Below are positions 24,624 to 33,217 of a stretch of DNA of 64,000 nucleotides, in pieces. The position numbers were made by a program, and so were the translations under genes. Numbering within the stretch: position 1 is the stretch's first letter; each line of letters begins with the position of its first letter. The notes beneath the pieces were generated by a model that was not told the origin of the DNA, searched no databases, and was given only the letters and a program-made list of their open reading frames with translations. Source of the stretch: JASDSY01 sp041441465. Lineage in GTDB: Bacteria; Muiribacteriota; UBA9980. The DNA lies in contig JASDSY010000022.1 in the NCBI GenBank assembly GCA_041441465.1, forward strand, positions 310,001-374,000, given 5' to 3'.

Positions 24624-25337
24624 ATGAAAAAAACTTTTTTTACTCTGACAATAATCATTTTATTTTTTCTTTTATACGGCGAATTATTCGCGCAAACCGT
24701 GAAAAAGATCGATGACATCTGGGTGCCGGGCCCCGGCGGCAAAAATATAAAGCAGCCCAGATATGAAAACTCATGTATTTTCAGCGAAGACCTCGCGCAA
24801 AGCGTGTGGCAAAAAAAATGGGGTTACATCGATCTGACAGGAAAATTCGTAATAGCGCCACAATATGAAGAATGCGGCGCGTTCATAAACGGAATAGCAC
24901 GCGTCAAATTAAATAAAAAATGGGGTTATATCGATAAAAAGGAAAAAGCTATTATTGAATTTAAATTCGATAACGCGCAGGATTTTTCAGAAGGAATGGC
25001 CGTTGTATATGAAAATGGAAAGTGCGGCTTTATAGACACTACGGGAAAATATTTTTTTCAGGGTACAATTGAAGAAGCACGAAATTATAAATACGGCCTG
25101 GCCCCCGTAAAAATTGGCGGGAAATGGGGTTATTACGACAAAAACGGAAAATTAGCGATTGAAAATAAATTTGATTACGCACACCCTTTCGGGTTTTCCA
25201 AAGGTAAATACGCTTCGGTAAAATTCAACGGTAAATGGGAATATATAGACCGGACAGGCGCGATAAGAAAAGACCTCGGCTTTAAAGACGTCCCGCCGCC
25301 TCCGCCGGCACCAAAAACAGACATCAAAAAACATTGA
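24624..25337 (+). CDS. Secreted WG-repeat protein
   Basis: A 237-residue exported protein with signal peptide MKKTFFTLTIIILFFLLYGELFA. The mature part consists of five or so WG repeats of about 35 residues (KWGYIDLTGKFVIAPQYEE, KWGYIDKKEKAIIEFKFDN, KCGFIDTTGKYFF, KWGYYDKNGKLAIENKFDY, KWEYIDRTGAIRKD). WG repeats form extended beta structures, widely found but mostly without assigned function. The end is Pro-rich and basic (VPPPPPAPKTDIKKH). CAGGAG precedes the ATG. It is transcribed divergently from the radical SAM operon; a functional link is not shown. Confidence 0.85.
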   Translation: MKKTFFTLTIIILFFLLYGELFAQTVKKIDDIWVPGPGGKNIKQPRYENSCIFSEDLAQSVWQKKWGYIDLTGKFVIAPQYEECGAFINGIARVKLNKKWGYIDKKEKAIIEFKFDNAQDFSEGMAVVYENGKCGFIDTTGKYFFQGTIEEARNYKYGLAPVKIGGKWGYYDKNGKLAIENKFDYAHPFGFSKGKYASVKFNGKWEYIDRTGAIRKDLGFKDVPPPPPAPKTDIKKH

Positions 25338-25362
25338 CATATTTAATTCAAATTGTTATAAT
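25334..25362 (+). promoter_or_regulatory. Consensus promoter for the PLP lyase gene
   Basis: TTGACA (25334-25339), 17-bp spacer, TATAAT (25357-25362): a perfect sigma-70 match overlapping the stop of the WG gene. The leader to the ATG at 25458 is about 88 nt. Confidence 0.75.
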
Positions 25363-25457
25363 CATCAGAACAGTAACGGAGTATTCAATGTGCTAAAAGG
25401 CTTTTATGGCCTCAAATATAATAAATAATTTTTACGTTTTGAAGGGTAGGTTAATTT

Positions 25458-26681
25458 ATGCATTGTTTAAGAAAATCAGGTCCAAATACCAAAGCGATCC
25501 ACGGCGGCCAGATGGTCGATCCTTTATACGGGGCGGTTTCGGTACCTATATACCAGACATCGACATTCGCATTTTTATCAGCCGAAGACGGCGCAGCAAA
25601 ATTTGCCGGCGAAGTAAAAGGCTATAAATACACGCGTCTCGGCAATCCAACGGTAAAAGCGCTGGAGGATTCAGTAGCTATATTAGAAAACGGCTACGGC
25701 GGCCTCGCTACATCATCAGGTATGTCAGCCATAACGACAGTTTATATGACATTTCTCGGCCAGGGTTCGCACATCGTATCGACCGATTCAGTTTACGGCC
25801 CGTCGCGCCTCGTAATCGAAAAGCATTTTTCAAGATTCGGCGTAGAATCAAGCTATGTCGATACGTCAGTTCTGGATAACATTAGAAAAGCTATAAAACC
25901 AAACACAAAAATGTTATACATCGAAACACCGGCAAACCCTACACTTGCAATCGCCGACATCGCGGAGTGCGCTAAAATAGCAAAAGAACACAATCTCGTC
26001 CTTGTCGTCGACAATACCTTCATGGGTCCTTACCTGCAGCGCCCTATCGAGCTCGGAGCCGATATCGTCGTTCATTCAATGACTAAATCCTTAAATGGTC
26101 ATTCAGACGTTGTCGCCGGCATGATCGTCACTAAAAACAAGGAATTATACAAACAAATCCAGTCCCTCCATTATTACATGGGCGGAACTATAGATCCTAC
26201 ACAGGCATGGCTCGTTTTGCGCGGAATTAAAACTATGCCGCTGCGCGTTGAAAGAAGCGAGCAAAACGCTATAGCAATCGCAAAGTTTCTCGAAAAACAC
26301 CCTATGGTAGAATCCGTATCATACCCAGGCTTAAAGTCGCATCCTCAATACGAATTAGCTAAAAAGCAAATGAAAGGCTTCGGCGCCATGATTTGCTTCG
26401 AGGTAAAAGGCGGAGTCGAAGGCGGAAAAACATTATTAAATAACGTTGAATTATCAACACTCGCGGTATCGCTCGGCGGCATCGAAACATTGATTCAGCA
26501 CCCTGCCTCAATGACTCACGCCGCAGTTCCCAAGAAAACACGCGAAGAATCAGGAATTACTGACGGATTAATAAGATTCTCGGTCGGCTGCGAGGATGTA
26601 CAGGATATAATCGACGATTTAGATCATGCTCTAAATAAAATTAAAGTTGACGGCGCTAAAGCAAAAAGCGCAAAGGCATAA
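25458..26681 (+). CDS. PLP-dependent Cys/Met-metabolism lyase (methionine gamma-lyase-like)
   Basis: A 407-residue fold-type I PLP enzyme of the cystathionine gamma-lyase family, acting in the cytoplasm on sulfur amino acids. Motifs include SVPIYQTSTFAF, YKYTRLGNPTVKALE, SSGMSAI (phosphate-binding), DNTFMGPYLQRP and HSMTKSLNGHSDVVAG, where the Lys of TKS binds PLP. SVGCEDVQDIIDDLDHAL near the end is family-typical. Methionine gamma-lyase is likely, yielding methanethiol, ammonia and 2-oxobutyrate. However, the YGC motif whose Cys is characteristic of well-studied methionine gamma-lyases is YGP here, so cystathionine or homocysteine lyase activity is equally possible. Monocistronic, with a perfect promoter and terminator. 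Confidence 0.88.
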   Translation: MHCLRKSGPNTKAIHGGQMVDPLYGAVSVPIYQTSTFAFLSAEDGAAKFAGEVKGYKYTRLGNPTVKALEDSVAILENGYGGLATSSGMSAITTVYMTFLGQGSHIVSTDSVYGPSRLVIEKHFSRFGVESSYVDTSVLDNIRKAIKPNTKMLYIETPANPTLAIADIAECAKIAKEHNLVLVVDNTFMGPYLQRPIELGADIVVHSMTKSLNGHSDVVAGMIVTKNKELYKQIQSLHYYMGGTIDPTQAWLVLRGIKTMPLRVERSEQNAIAIAKFLEKHPMVESVSYPGLKSHPQYELAKKQMKGFGAMICFEVKGGVEGGKTLLNNVELSTLAVSLGGIETLIQHPASMTHAAVPKKTREESGITDGLIRFSVGCEDVQDIIDDLDHALNKIKVDGAKAKSAKA

Positions 26682-26797
26682 AGCGATTATTAATTAAATT
26701 GACCGGCGGAACCTTTGTTTTTTACAACCAAAGTATAAGCTTTAAAATTAATTAAAAATGGTTCATTTATGATAAAAATAACCAATTAAAATAAAAT

Positions 26798-26840
26798 AAA
26801 AAAGCAGTCATTATTTTTATAATATGATTGCTTTTTTATT
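26798..26840 (+). terminator. Terminator after the PLP lyase
   Basis: AAAAAAGCAGTCAT pairs with ATGATTGCTTTTTT (one G-U), followed by further U residues. Confidence 0.8.
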
Positions 26841-26893
26841 TTTAATTATATAAGCTGCCTACGCTGAGGCCTCCGGAGGCGAAAGAGAACATT

Positions 26894-27466
26894 ATGTGCG
26901 AAAATGTAAGTTTCAAAAATCGGCAGGAATTTCGAAAATGGTTATCCACCATGGATCTTAATTCAAAAGGTATATGGATTATTTTTTCAAAAAATAAGAA
27001 AAACGAGCTTACCGCGAACGATGCATTAGAAGAGGCGTTATCATTTGGCTGGATAGACGGATTAATAAAAAAAATCGATGATGAAACCTATAAAAAGTAT
27101 TTTTGCCCAAGAAAAAAAGGAAGCAGATGGTCAGAAAAAAATAAAAAAATCATCGAAATACTGATAAAAAATGAAAAAATAACAAAAAACGGCTTACTTG
27201 TAATCCAAAGAGCAAAAGAAGACGGTTCGTGGGAACTTGAAGATCGCAAAAACATATGCGAAGATAAATATAAAATATTCGAATCTAAAATATGTGAAAA
27301 TAATAAAGCTTATGAGAATTTTAATAAAATGCCGCAATCAATAAAGAAACAATTTGTCGGCTTATATAACGAACCTAAGAAAGAGGAAACCAGAGAAAAG
27401 AGATTAAAAGAGTTAGTGTATTTATTAGAAAATAACATAAGACCTATGGATAAGTATAAAAAATAG
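26894..27466 (+). CDS. YdeI/OmpD-associated family protein
   Basis: A 190-residue basic cytoplasmic protein matching the YdeI/OmdA family: EEALSFGWIDGLIKKIDDETYKKYFCPRKKGSRWSEKN is the hallmark, in two stretches at about residues 44-60 and 66-88. The C-terminal part (about 140-185) has the helical YdeI tail (FNKMPQSIKKQF.GLYNEPKKEETREKRL). Members have been linked to envelope stress and peptide resistance, but biochemical function is unclear. The ribosome site is imperfect (GGAGGCG about 13 nt before the ATG, part of a GCCTCCGGAGGC palindrome). Stand-alone gene, Lys-rich compared with its neighbours. Confidence 0.8.
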   Translation: MCENVSFKNRQEFRKWLSTMDLNSKGIWIIFSKNKKNELTANDALEEALSFGWIDGLIKKIDDETYKKYFCPRKKGSRWSEKNKKIIEILIKNEKITKNGLLVIQRAKEDGSWELEDRKNICEDKYKIFESKICENNKAYENFNKMPQSIKKQFVGLYNEPKKEETREKRLKELVYLLENNIRPMDKYKK

Positions 27467-27615
27467 AAAAATTCTGCATCTGAAAAACCATATAAATAGG
27501 TTTTATAATTAAAAAATTCGGGAATTCTACCATTTCTCTAAAATAGATTCCCGGATAAGACATTTTTTGAAAAAGTATTAATTTCATGCCTAATTTATAA
27601 AAAGGAGTTTATAAA

Positions 27616-28566
27616 ATGAAAAACATTAGAAATTTTATTTACGGTAAAATTAAAACTTTATCCGCCATTACCTTAATAGCATGCATAATTTCAGCCGGCC
27701 CGGCCGCATATGCATTCGAAGCCAAACCAGATGGCACTTCAAAACGCGAAAAACATGTTGTAATTTATCCGGGCAACTATATCCAAAACAATACAACTTC
27801 GGATAAATACTCATTAAAAGCCGGTAATTTAGCCGCAATTAAAGTTTTAATAGACGGCAATCCGGCGCGTATTTATAATAAAAACGGTAATTTTTATATC
27901 GAAGGCACCAGCGGCTGCCGGTATTCGTTGCTAATAACAAATTTAACAAACGGCCGGATAAAAGCCGTATGTTCAGTTGACGGCCTCGATGTGATAGACG
28001 GAAAAACAGCTTCATACGATAAATCCGGCTATGTAATACCGGCTTATTCATATGTGAACATAAAGGGATTCAGAATATCCGATAACGAAGTCGCCACATT
28101 CAGGTTCGGCCCGATCGAAGAAGCTTATGCGATGAAGCTCGATCAACCTCAAAATATAGGCAAATTAGGTTTCGCATTTTTCAGGGAAAGGCAGGATGAT
28201 TATATTTATTCGCCTGAACCGCCACTTTATTACGGCGGAAGAAAATATGATGAAACAAAAGGAGTTTCGAAGGAATCGGCCAATAAATCGCAAAGCTTCA
28301 ACCTTAATTCCGCAGCAGAAAGGACGCCGTCGATCGGCACCGAATTCGGCGAAAGACGCAATTCCAGTGTAACGCGTACCGAGTTCGTAGAAAGAACTGC
28401 CAGTCCGGAAATAATTGCTGAATTAAATTACGGCAACCACGAGGACCTTCTGAATAAAGGCGTATTTAATCACGGTTATGACTACATAATAAATGAAAAA
28501 AAACCTGAACCGGAAAATAACCTTTATTCAGTCCCGCCGTCAGATTGGAAATTTAGAAATAAATAA
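27616..28566 (+). CDS. Secreted protein of unknown function
   Basis: A 316-residue exported protein with a signal peptide (LSAITLIACIISAGPAAYAF). Residues about 75-200 resemble a conserved hypothetical family found in Proteobacteria: FYIEGTSGCRYSLLITNLTNGRIKAVCSVDGLDVIDGK, then YVIPAYSYVNIKGFRISD and EVATFRFGPIEEAYA, ending NIGKLGFAFFRE. The remaining 115 residues are polar, Ser/Glu/Arg rich and probably disordered. I know no function for the family. AAGGAG precedes the ATG. The 27467-27615 upstream gap contains a CGGGAAT/ATTCCCG inverted repeat (27519-27553). Confidence 0.7.
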   Translation: MKNIRNFIYGKIKTLSAITLIACIISAGPAAYAFEAKPDGTSKREKHVVIYPGNYIQNNTTSDKYSLKAGNLAAIKVLIDGNPARIYNKNGNFYIEGTSGCRYSLLITNLTNGRIKAVCSVDGLDVIDGKTASYDKSGYVIPAYSYVNIKGFRISDNEVATFRFGPIEEAYAMKLDQPQNIGKLGFAFFRERQDDYIYSPEPPLYYGGRKYDETKGVSKESANKSQSFNLNSAAERTPSIGTEFGERRNSSVTRTEFVERTASPEIIAELNYGNHEDLLNKGVFNHGYDYIINEKKPEPENNLYSVPPSDWKFRNK

Positions 28567-28738
28567 CACAATTTAACCAAAGCGCGATTAATGTTTATAA
28601 TATGTCAAAATTATTTTTTCAGCTTGTTTGCTGTATTAAATTTTTTTTGGCATATTTTTATTAAAAATAGCAAAATTATTTATATTTTGTTATAATTAAA
28701 TCATAAATGTAAAATTGTCTGAAGAAGAAGGCGCAGAC

Positions 28739-29740
28739 ATGAATTGTGCTGTAATATACAATCCAAACGCAAGAAACTCAAAAAAATTAACAGCCGACGA
28801 GATTAGTAATTTTTTTAAAATACATCACAGCGATATCAACCTGCGAATTTATATTACAAAAGCTAAAGGCGACGGCATATCTCTTGCTTCGGCAGCCATT
28901 GAAAACGGGGCTGACAGGATATACGCAGCCGGCGGCGACGGTACGTTAAACGAAGTTTTAAGCGGTATTATGCAAACGAAAAAAAACGGTCAACCCTTAA
29001 AAACACCGGTATTATGCCCTATTCCGCTGGGAACTGTCAATGTTTTCTCAAAAGAAACCGGCTACAGCCAAAACCCTTCCGAAGCGCTACGCCAGACTCT
29101 TAAAGATACGGCTTATGAAAAATTTATCGATATAGGCGCATGCAACGACAGGTTTTTTATAATGATGTTAAGCATAGGTATTGACGGTTTTATTGTCGAG
29201 CAAATGGAACAAATGATCGCTAAAAAATCGTGCTTCAAAAAATTTTTAGGCCAGACAGCATACGTTATAATCGGGCTTAAATCTTTTTTAAAATATAAAT
29301 TCAGGAAATTATCTGTAAATGCAGTTTCTGCCTTTGGCAAAAAAAAATTCACGTGCGATTTCGCCCTTATAAATAATTCAAAATTTTACGGCGGCAGATA
29401 TGTATTTAATCCCGATACCGAAATAGACGACGGTTATTTGAGTTTATTAATGCTAAATTCAAAAGGGATAACCGATTATTTCAAGTTTTTTTATCATATC
29501 TTGACTCAAAATTATAATTTCAACGGCATCGATGTAATACGCCATAAAATAAAATCATGTGAAATTAATTATTTTGATAATGCCGGCGAAAAAAATGACA
29601 GTACCGTCCTGAAATTACATCCGGATTCGACCGGAGATTGCTACAAAGCATATTCGCAAATTGACGGTGAAAACTACCATGAACCGCCCCTTAATATCAA
29701 GGTAATAGAAAAAGCCGTAAAAATAATAATACCAAATTAA
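28739..29740 (+). CDS. Diacylglycerol kinase family lipid kinase
   Basis: A 333-residue predicted lipid kinase of the DagK/YegS type. NCAVIYNPNARNSKK starts the ATP-binding domain, AAGGDGTLNEVLSGI carries the GGDGT catalytic glycine loop, and CPIPLGTVNVFSKETG corresponds to the P(L)GT.N.ra...g motif. The C-terminal beta-sandwich begins near residue 140. The substrate (diacylglycerol, undecaprenol-type or phosphatidylglycerol) cannot be told. The ATG at 28739 with AGAAGAAGG upstream is favoured over a TTG eight codons earlier. It is 23 bp upstream of the moaB-like gene, likely one operon. A TATAAT lies at 28691-28696 without a good -35. Confidence 0.87.
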   Translation: MNCAVIYNPNARNSKKLTADEISNFFKIHHSDINLRIYITKAKGDGISLASAAIENGADRIYAAGGDGTLNEVLSGIMQTKKNGQPLKTPVLCPIPLGTVNVFSKETGYSQNPSEALRQTLKDTAYEKFIDIGACNDRFFIMMLSIGIDGFIVEQMEQMIAKKSCFKKFLGQTAYVIIGLKSFLKYKFRKLSVNAVSAFGKKKFTCDFALINNSKFYGGRYVFNPDTEIDDGYLSLLMLNSKGITDYFKFFYHILTQNYNFNGIDVIRHKIKSCEINYFDNAGEKNDSTVLKLHPDSTGDCYKAYSQIDGENYHEPPLNIKVIEKAVKIIIPN

Positions 29741-29763
29741 AATCATAGCGACCGGAGCAAATA

Positions 29764-30360
29764 ATGAATCTTCAAAAAAATAAACAGGACAGCCATAGCC
29801 ATTCTCATATAAACGATCATGAACATACAGCTCATAAACATTGCACCGGCTGTCATAAGCATGAACATGAAGAAAAAGCGGACTTAATAAAAGAAGTAAA
29901 AATTGCAGTCTGTATAATAAGCGACTCACGGACTTATGCTACCGACGAAACCGGGAAAATGCTGATCGAAAAAATCAGCCAGACCGACAGTTTTGTTAAG
30001 TCAGACTATACGCTCATAAAAAACGACGAAAATGAAATAAACAGGGTATTAGATAATTTTTTAAAAAGCGAAAGCATCGTATTAATTACATCGGGCGGCA
30101 CCGGACTTTCGTCGAAAGATATTACAATCGACACGATTTCACGTAAATATACCAAAACTCTCAGCGGATTCGGCGAAATTTTCAGATTGTTAAGCTACGA
30201 AGAAATCGGAGTAAGAGCAATGATGAGCCGTGCGGCGGCCGGAGTTATAAGCGACAAGTTGATAATTTCATTGCCAGGCTCTAAAAATGCGGTTAAATTA
30301 GCTTATGAAAAAATTATAGCGCCGCAGTTAAAGCATATAATTTATGAAATTACAAGATAA
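29764..30360 (+). CDS. MoaB/MogA-type protein with His-rich N-terminal extension
   Basis: A 198-residue protein. Residues about 45-198 form the MoaB/MogA fold that binds or adenylates molybdopterin: AVCIISDSRTYATDETGKM, LITSGGTGLSSKDITIDTI (signature SGGTG with acidic pocket), EIFRLLSYEEIGVRAMMSRAAAG and ISLPGSKNAVKLA. The first 40 residues are unusual: ten His and two Cys within about 30 residues, such as DSHSHSHINDHEHTAHKH, a likely metal-binding tail. No other molybdenum cofactor genes are nearby. The ribosome site CGGAGC is 7 nt before the ATG. It follows the lipid kinase gene by 23 bp. Mo-cofactor synthesis is the family role; the metal-loading tail is inferred. Confidence 0.85.
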   Translation: MNLQKNKQDSHSHSHINDHEHTAHKHCTGCHKHEHEEKADLIKEVKIAVCIISDSRTYATDETGKMLIEKISQTDSFVKSDYTLIKNDENEINRVLDNFLKSESIVLITSGGTGLSSKDITIDTISRKYTKTLSGFGEIFRLLSYEEIGVRAMMSRAAAGVISDKLIISLPGSKNAVKLAYEKIIAPQLKHIIYEITR

Positions 30361-30395
30361 ACTTAAACATGTAAATTAAACGGAGAGTGAATTTC

Positions 30396-31817
30396 ATGCT
30401 TGACAGGTTTATAGCGGGAATGGTTCTTGATATCTCGCCAGACACTATAAATTATCAAGTCGAAGTTTCAATAAATCTTTTAGAAGATTTAAAAGCGCCG
30501 CTCGACGAAGTGCGCGCACATGCCGTAATGAAACTGAAACAAATTTCATACAATCTCCGCGAACATCTCGATAAAAAAGTAATTACGGGATTAGTCGAAG
30601 CTTTAAAAAAAGTTGACGACGAATTAAAAATAGACATAATCATCGCACTTGGTTTTACTCGTGAAGCCAAGGTTTTGCCTATCTTAAGAAAATTCCTGCT
30701 TGAATCTGAAGATTTTGAAATAAAAAGGGCGGCTGCTTTCGCTATAGGCGAAATGAAATTCAGAGGGCCGGTTTCGGCACTTATAGAAGCGCTGAAATTC
30801 GACGATGAACAACTGCATTTATTCATAATCGACGCGCTTTCAAAAATTAACGACAAAAATTGCGCGGCAAATCTAATAGAAGCGTGCAAGCCGTTATCAC
30901 AAAAGGTAAAATTCGCGGCCTGCGGGCTTATGTGCAAATTTAACTTCAAAGAAGGTTATGACTTTATAAAAAAAGCGTTGACTCATAATTCCGACGAAAT
31001 AAAAAAAGAAGCGTTAAAAATAGCCATAGAGCATCCCAGCGACAAGTTTATAGAGCCGGTCTTCAAACTCCTGGTAGATAACAAAACTCCTGAAATTATT
31101 TTAATGTGCATAGATGCGCTGGCGCAAACCGGTAATGAATCCGCTGCAAGTTACATATCGCCGTTTTTAAAGAATTCAGACCCGTTAATAAGGGCCGCAA
31201 CTATAGACGCTTTCAGCCGACTTAACGTTTCGCAGTATTCGGGTGAAATTATAGAATGCCTCAAAGACTGTGACGAAACCGTGCGCGCAAACGCAGCGAC
31301 CGCCCTTGGCACGTTCAAACTGGTAAGCGTGATGCCGGCGCTTATAGAAATTACGGATGACCAGTCGGAAAAAGTAAGAATCGCGGTTTGCACATCGATA
31401 AGGACTCTGGCTTTCTGGATTTCCGATATAACAGATAAAAACAGGGTCACTTACGCATTAATGGCCTTATTAAAAGATAAATGTGAGGCAGTGAGAGCTA
31501 TAGCTATAGAAACACTTGGTTATCTGGCCAATCCTGAATCAATTGACGCTCTGATAGAAGCGGTTAATGATGATTCATTACAGGTCCGTCAAAATACAGC
31601 AGCCGCGCTCGGAAATTTTGAAGATACACGCATATCGCCTATACTTATAAATATGCTGGATGATCAAAACGTCGTCATCAAGTGGAACGCGATAACCTCG
31701 CTTACAAAACTGAATGAAAAAAATGCGCTTTCAAAAATAAAAGAGCTTACAAATGATCCGGATGAAACGATAAGGCTTGCCGCTCAAAGTTTTCTGGATA
31801 ATTTTCTGGTGCACTGA
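30396..31817 (+). CDS. HEAT-repeat (PBS-lyase type) scaffold protein
   Basis: A 473-residue all-helical repeat protein. About twelve HEAT units of about 30 residues can be recognised, with recurring patterns such as AAAFAIGEMKFRGPVSALIEAL, VRANAATALGTFKLVSVMPALIEI and VRQNTAAALGNFEDTRISPILINML. Such solenoids bind proteins; several bacterial members work beside signalling or phycobilin-lyase systems, but no partner can be named here. The ATG at 30396 is preferred to a GTG nine nt earlier because CGGAGAG is better spaced. It begins 36 bp after the moaB-like gene, so may share its transcript. Confidence 0.88.
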   Translation: MLDRFIAGMVLDISPDTINYQVEVSINLLEDLKAPLDEVRAHAVMKLKQISYNLREHLDKKVITGLVEALKKVDDELKIDIIIALGFTREAKVLPILRKFLLESEDFEIKRAAAFAIGEMKFRGPVSALIEALKFDDEQLHLFIIDALSKINDKNCAANLIEACKPLSQKVKFAACGLMCKFNFKEGYDFIKKALTHNSDEIKKEALKIAIEHPSDKFIEPVFKLLVDNKTPEIILMCIDALAQTGNESAASYISPFLKNSDPLIRAATIDAFSRLNVSQYSGEIIECLKDCDETVRANAATALGTFKLVSVMPALIEITDDQSEKVRIAVCTSIRTLAFWISDITDKNRVTYALMALLKDKCEAVRAIAIETLGYLANPESIDALIEAVNDDSLQVRQNTAAALGNFEDTRISPILINMLDDQNVVIKWNAITSLTKLNEKNALSKIKELTNDPDETIRLAAQSFLDNFLVH

Positions 31818-31995
31818 TCCGTCAGCGCCGCGAATAAGCGTTAAAATAATAACCGGAAATAATTTTCACACACGAATCGATTAAAAAAAATATTTTCATT
31901 AATGAGCCTCGCCTATAATTTCAAAAACACAGCAAAATTAACAGATTGTTATATACTAACATCACTAAAATCAACAATATCCGGAGTGATATTAC

Positions 31996-33042
31996 TCATA
32001 TCTTGTATTTTTTTATCTTATCGTATAAAGTGGTCCTGTCAACACCGAGCTTGTTAGCTGTACGGGTTTTATTGCCGCTATATTTTTTCAGCAATTGCTC
32101 TATATAATTTTTTTCCAGTTCCTGAAGCGGAACTAATGAATCTTCGTTCATCTTCTGGACCATTTCAGAAAATAATAAATAAAAATCACAAAGTTTTTCA
32201 GTTTTTGGCGATTCAATTAAAACAGCATCCATTTCGGAAGACGCGCCGTCAATCTCTGAAATAAGCTTAAAAGGCAAATGTTCGACAAATATTTGCTCGG
32301 ACGCCTGCGATATCAAAATCATTATTCTCTTAACCACGTTTCTTAATTCGCGAATATTTCCCGGCCACGTATGTTTCTGTAAGAGTCCCAGCGCCGGAAT
32401 ACTTATACCTGTAACATTTTTTTTGAACTCGCGGTTATACTGTTCCACCATATCCCATAATATTAAATGAAGATCTGCCTGCCGTTTACGAAGCGGCGGC
32501 AATTCAACCGTTATTTCATTTATCCTGAAAAAAAGGTCCTGTCTGAATTCTTTATTATTAACCGCGTTTGAAAGATCTTTATTAGTAGCCGCGATTATCC
32601 TTACATCTACTTTCATAGATCTGGCCGAACCGACAGGCTGTATTTCACGCGTTTCTATAGCCCTTAAAATTTTAGACTGAGTTTTTAAACTCATGTCGCC
32701 TATCTCATCGAGAAATAAAGTTCCGCCGTTAGCCTGTTCGAATTTTCCAGTCTGAGTCAGCGCTGCTCCCGTAAAAGCGCCCTTAACATGTCCGAACAAT
32801 TCCGATTCAATCAAATCCTCGGGAATCGCCGCGCAATTTAAGGCGACAAACGGCATTTTAGAGCGCCTTGATTTATTGTGAACGGCCTGCGCCAGGACTT
32901 CTTTCCCGGTGCCGGATTCGCCTGTGACTAAAACCGTCGCATCAGTAACGGCAATCTTTTCCATTAACGTAAAAATTTCATGCATTATAGGCTCGCATGA
33001 TACAAGAATATCCCCGAATTTTTCAACATTACCGGCCGGCAC
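31996..33042 (-). CDS. Sigma-54-dependent transcriptional activator lacking an N-terminal sensor domain
   Basis: A 348-residue bacterial enhancer-binding protein, activating RNA polymerase with sigma-54. The AAA+ domain starts almost at the N-terminus: Walker A GESGTGKEV, sigma-54 contact loop GAFTGA, Walker B GGTLFLDEIGD, arginine finger region FRQDLFFRIN, and WPGNIRELRN. A Fis-type helix-turn-helix closes the protein (NKTRTANKLGVDRTTLYDKIKKY). No receiver, GAF or PAS domain precedes the AAA+ module, as in PspF, so activity may be controlled by a partner protein. GTG start with ACGAGG upstream. The target promoters were not identified in this window. Confidence 0.93.
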   Translation of the reverse strand: MPAGNVEKFGDILVSCEPIMHEIFTLMEKIAVTDATVLVTGESGTGKEVLAQAVHNKSRRSKMPFVALNCAAIPEDLIESELFGHVKGAFTGAALTQTGKFEQANGGTLFLDEIGDMSLKTQSKILRAIETREIQPVGSARSMKVDVRIIAATNKDLSNAVNNKEFRQDLFFRINEITVELPPLRKRQADLHLILWDMVEQYNREFKKNVTGISIPALGLLQKHTWPGNIRELRNVVKRIMILISQASEQIFVEHLPFKLISEIDGASSEMDAVLIESPKTEKLCDFYLLFSEMVQKMNEDSLVPLQELEKNYIEQLLKKYSGNKTRTANKLGVDRTTLYDKIKKYKI

Positions 33043-33155
33043 GTTTTTCCTCGTTTCTATTTTTTACCACTTTTTAATATGTAATCATTGAGTTTTTTCG
33101 CATTTTGATTTATAATCAGGTAACCGCAATTACTTGATATAAAAATTATCAGCTT

Positions 33156-33184
33156 ATTTTATATTCAAAAACAGTCATTGTCAA
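33156..33184 (-). promoter_or_regulatory. Promoter of the sigma-54 activator gene
   Basis: On the minus strand TTGACA (33179-33184) and TAAAAT (33156-33161) with a 17-bp spacer, about 110 nt upstream of the GTG start. Confidence 0.6.
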
Positions 33185-33217
33185 CAAAAATCTCTGTCAC
33201 ACCTGAAAGGATAATCT

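Noticed and set aside
26864..26885. GCCTCCGGAGGC palindrome before the YdeI-like gene as a regulatory operator
   Set aside because: It is a short GC palindrome that includes the likely ribosome site; no spacing or second copy supports an operator.
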